Below, piece after piece: positions 61,601-64,000 of a stretch of 64,000 bases of DNA (positions are counted from its first letter, which is position 1; each line of letters opens with the position of its first letter). The translations under genes were made by a program, and so were the position numbers. The DNA is taken from the NCBI GenBank assembly GCA_019633425.1, contig WSUB01000049.1:1-64000 (forward strand), read 5' to 3'. Origin of the DNA: Tulasnella sp. 424. Lineage: Eukaryota; Basidiomycota; Agaricomycetes; Cantharellales; Tulasnellaceae. Below the pieces are notes generated by a model that searched no databases, was not told the origin of the DNA, and saw only the letters and a list, made by a program, of their open reading frames with translations.

Positions 61601-62293
61601 TTCTGCTTCTTCCAGCACTAAAATCGCGTATCTCCAGGGGTCTGATTGGACCAAAGAGGCAATTCGGGAAAGGAGGAGTGTATTATGGCGAGATATATGC
61701 TCTCATTGCTGGAGCTATGATCCCACTGCTTCTATGGTGGTGGTGCCGCTATCGACCCAACAGCCCGCTTCGGAAGTTTAATCTACCAGTGGCCCTCTCG
61801 GGATGCTCGTACACACCTCCGGCCACCGGGATCAATTACAGCTCTTCATTCTGCGTGGGAGTGATTTTCCGTAAGTAGATTAAAGGCTTCGTTCATGGAT
61901 GCGGGGCGCTGAATATCTTGCTTGTCATCAGAATGGTATATGCGGACACGGAAACCTCTATGGTGGTCTAGGTATAATTACATCTTGTCTGGTGCACTGG
62001 ATTCAGGTCGGTTCTTTTCAGCGTTTGGCTGGCGTCCCTTGTTTGCAGCAACTAAGACCGCTCTCGGGTTGCAGGAACTGCTATAGGTATTATAATCTGT
62101 TTCTTAATTCTCCAACTTCCCAAGAACGGTGGCCTTGTGCTCAAATGGTGGGGAAATACCGTGTGGCAAAATAGTGAGCAGGCTCAATCATGCCTCCCAT
62201 CTTGCATTGCTGACGAAGTCGCGCGAACCATGGCTAGCCTTGGATGCCAACAGCGTCGCATATCTTCCTACCGATCCAAATATCGGATTCTGA
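58623..62293 (+). CDS. OPT family oligopeptide transporter
   Basis: OPT proteins are proton-coupled membrane importers of small peptides. The start is MHPHSAGGVQPKSRL. A long Ser/Thr/Pro-rich, probably cytosolic N-terminus of more than 200 residues precedes ETVRSAEESDDQEEDSPYPE and the first membrane segment, MWFVGITVCLMLSSANMFFY. The OPT signature NPGPFNIKEHTLMY is present, followed by about a dozen further hydrophobic segments, including FGVVSGLGMNVITFDW, GPILYYTN, LAILVAAIWIIPVCYI, VYAVQGLAVGNVF and CVGVIF. The C-terminus ICFLILQLPKNGGLVLKWWG reads into GNTVWQN, then a last intron (62176-62248 region) leads to LDANSVAYLPTDPNIGF and stop TGA 62291-62293. About a dozen GT-AG introns. Substrate is not deducible. 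Confidence 0.9.
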
Positions 62294-62665
62294 TGATTTA
62301 TTTCGTTCTGGATCTTTCGTTTAACTTTATTTCGCTCTCACCCTCCTTTGGTTGACCTGTCTGCTGGCTAATTGTAGAACATCACTCTGTTTTCGTACGA
62401 CAATTGTATTATCATTCGCCATCAATTTCAATTCGTTCTAACAGTACAGCGTTGGGTCTGCTGTAACAATCCCCGTCGTTGGCACCTGAGGGGCTTTGCA
62501 ATCGAATAAAACCGTGAGACTGTTCTCGACCGAACCGTCGCCAGGAACCGTCGCTCCCTCCAGCCTGCCCATACACGAACGAATTGCACGGGCTGTAGCA
62601 TCCAGTCCTCTCGAATGCTATCCTTGATACTCGGAAAAATGTCCAGGCTTACCATTTGGCTACAG
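62294..62665. other. Intergenic between OPT and BAG copy 2
   Basis: No gene seen. Holds the OPT 3' end and distal promoter of BAG copy 2. Confidence 0.45.
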
Positions 62666-62699
62666 TTCGCGTGGATTCCACAACTTTCGACGACATTCC
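62665..62699 (+). promoter_or_regulatory. Candidate step-type heat-shock element of BAG copy 2
   Basis: TTC occurs at 62666, 62676, 62686 and 62696, exactly 10 bp apart, 189-221 bp upstream of the start and in the same orientation relative to the gene as in BAG copy 1. Confidence 0.6.
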
Positions 62700-62810
62700 A
62701 AGTGACGCGTGTGGGTTGCTGACAGACCCGGATTACTCGGGATGACTGTACGCTCTCCACCGCCTTTCCCGATCCTTCCGGCGCTGACGAGTACAGGCGT
62801 TCATGCGCCA

Positions 62811-62818
62811 TATATAAT
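62811..62818 (+). promoter_or_regulatory. TATA box of BAG copy 2
   Basis: ATATATAA about 70 bp upstream of the start codon at 62887. Confidence 0.5.
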
Positions 62819-62886
62819 GCAAGATCTGGAAGTGGTGAAAGCATCAAATCCATTCAATCCACACACCAAATCCTCTCTAACTAGAC

Positions 62887-64000
62887 ATGTTCTACATTCA
62901 ACGCCCAGTTTCCCTGTTCCCTCAGTCCTCATATCGCCCCGACTACTACCAGCAGTCGCCCGAAGAGCGATACTACAGGCAAGTTGCGGAGGAGCACAAC
63001 CGACGTGCAGAGCTCGCACTACGCCTAGCCCAGCAAGAGCGAGAGCGCGTACTCCGCGAGCGGGAACTTCGAGCCATCAGAGCAAGGCAATATCAAGAAC
63101 AGGTGGCTCGTCGTTCGCAGTATGAGCAACTTCTTTGGGACCGCCGACGTTCGCAGCTCTATCACGTCCCGGCCTCTGAACCAGCATTCGACTTGGCGCT
63201 GTCCTTCGCTAATCAGCGTACGCGAGGATACTCTGTCGAGCCAGTTCAAGTTCATCGCCACGGGTTCCCAGAAGCCCGCCGCTCCGTCAACAGACAATCA
63301 ACGTCGTTCCTGGACCATCTTCTTCAAGCCTTGGAGGCTCCAGTTGAACGCCAGACCGAGGGTGCCAAACAAGTACGCCCGATTCCGCGGTCTTGCGGCA
63401 CGCGCCCCTGCGGTGCTAATACCTGTTCTAAGCAGGTTCGCTTTGACACCGAGCAGGCAGCTTCTCGTCTTAACCCACAACCCGCCAAGAAGGACAAAGG
63501 AAAGGCGAGAGCTCCTGTGCAAGAGGAGGCCACAAGCACCCCCAGACAGGACGGTCCGAAACCAGTCGATCACACCCCCGCTTTCTGGGACTTCTTCGGA
63601 GGCTTGCATGCGCTGCAGGAGGAGGACGCTCTTGTACGTCAACTCAACCTCTTCGATGAACGGTCGTTCCCCGGAGTTGCTCAGCAAGGTGTCGCTGGAC
63701 CTTCCGGCGTGAAACATGCGAAGCAAGCCGAGTCTTCCACGACCGCACGCTCAGCATCGGTGCCTGCGCCAGTTCGTGCACCCGCGTCCGCTCCATCGAC
63801 CCCGTCATCAGCGTCCAGCAGCCCCAAGAGCCATGCGGCTTCCTTCACGTCCATCGACGCCATTCAGTCTCGGTTTGATAATCTCAAGTCCACTTTCGTC
63901 TTCCCCGCCACCCCACAGTTCGAGTCGGCCACCTCAACGTCATCTGGAGTCCCACGTCTTTCATACGCATCTTCAAACACCTCTGTCCACGAGTACGAGA
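62887..64000 (+). CDS. BAG-type co-chaperone, copy 2 (3' end outside window)
   Basis: The start MFYIQRPVSLFPQSSYRPD matches the N-terminus of BAG copy 1. The charged helix (RRAELALRLAQQERERVLRE) is conserved. One intron, 63373-63435 (GTACGC, GCTAATAC branch, AAGCAG), is 63 bp, frame-neutral and stop-free, at the same place as in copy 1 (before VRFDTEQ versus ARFDNNP). The segment HAASFTSIDAIQSRFDNLK and then VPRLSYASSNTSVHEYE reach the window edge exactly where the BAG helices should begin. About 350 residues are visible. Identity to copy 1 is patchy outside these blocks, so the duplication is old. It is inverted relative to copy 1 and about 15 kb away. The BAG domain itself is not visible, so function is inferred from the paralogue. 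Confidence 0.82.
   Translation, partial: MFYIQRPVSLFPQSSYRPDYYQQSPEERYYRQVAEEHNRRAELALRLAQQERERVLRERELRAIRARQYQEQVARRSQYEQLLWDRRRSQLYHVPASEPAFDLALSFANQRTRGYSVEPVQVHRHGFPEARRSVNRQSTSFLDHLLQALEAPVERQTEGAKQVRPIPRSCGTRPCGANTCSKQVRFDTEQAASRLNPQPAKKDKGKARAPVQEEATSTPRQDGPKPVDHTPAFWDFFGGLHALQEEDALVRQLNLFDERSFPGVAQQGVAGPSGVKHAKQAESSTTARSASVPAPVRAPASAPSTPSSASSSPKSHAASFTSIDAIQSRFDNLKSTFVFPATPQFESATSTSSGVPRLSYASSNTSVHEYE

Overview
The window is nuclear DNA from a filamentous basidiomycete, most likely an Agaricomycete. Genes carry many short introns (about 50-70 bp) with GTRNGT donors and CTRAY branch points. A DUF6593 protein, FAS1, GH28 and GH36 proteins, a metacaspase-like relic and large F-box families fit that group. 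No rRNA, tRNA or CRISPR array was found. All gene models are read from the bases by splice-site logic and homologue recall; no search was run.

Layout. 1-1.4 kb: 3' end of an unidentified gene. 1.4-16.9 kb: a decaying tandem array of two-exon F-box genes on the minus strand, with three apparently intact copies, two broken copies, a truncated unit and several 5' relics, in units of 2.5-2.7 kb. 17.3-18.3 kb: DUF6593 protein (minus). 20.3-22.8 kb: bZIP factor with a hydrophobic segment after the zipper (minus). 24.8-26.4 kb: GH28 polygalacturonase-like enzyme (minus). 26.6-33.8 kb: gene-poor, with a diverged non-coding tandem repeat. 33.8-35.0 kb: degenerate metacaspase-like gene (plus). 35.5-36.3 kb: proline/serine-rich ORF. 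36.3-45.3 kb: tandem segmental duplication giving two Slt2/Mpk1-type MAP kinases (minus) and one intact plus one truncated copy of a Ser/Pro-rich protein gene. An N gap inside it is flanked by the same 78 bases on both sides.

45.9-47.5 kb: BAG-domain co-chaperone (minus). 48.6-51.5 kb: GH36 raffinose-synthase/alpha-galactosidase family protein (minus). 52.2-53.6 kb: FAS1 protein (minus). 53.9-54.9 kb: unidentified minus-strand reading frames. 55.8-57.0 kb: DPH5 (plus), followed by an aldo-keto reductase pseudogene. 58.6-62.3 kb: OPT oligopeptide transporter (plus). 62.9 kb to the end: a second BAG-type gene, cut by the window edge, paralogous to the first and in opposite orientation.

Themes. 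Gene duplication dominates: the F-box array, the MAPK block and the BAG pair. The best regulatory signal is shared by the two BAG genes: four TTC triplets spaced exactly 10 bp apart, 190-250 bp upstream of each start codon, as in a step-type heat-shock element. The cell-wall-integrity type MAPKs, the FAS1 protein and the GH enzymes are surface or wall related, but nothing in the sequence shows a coordinated cluster.
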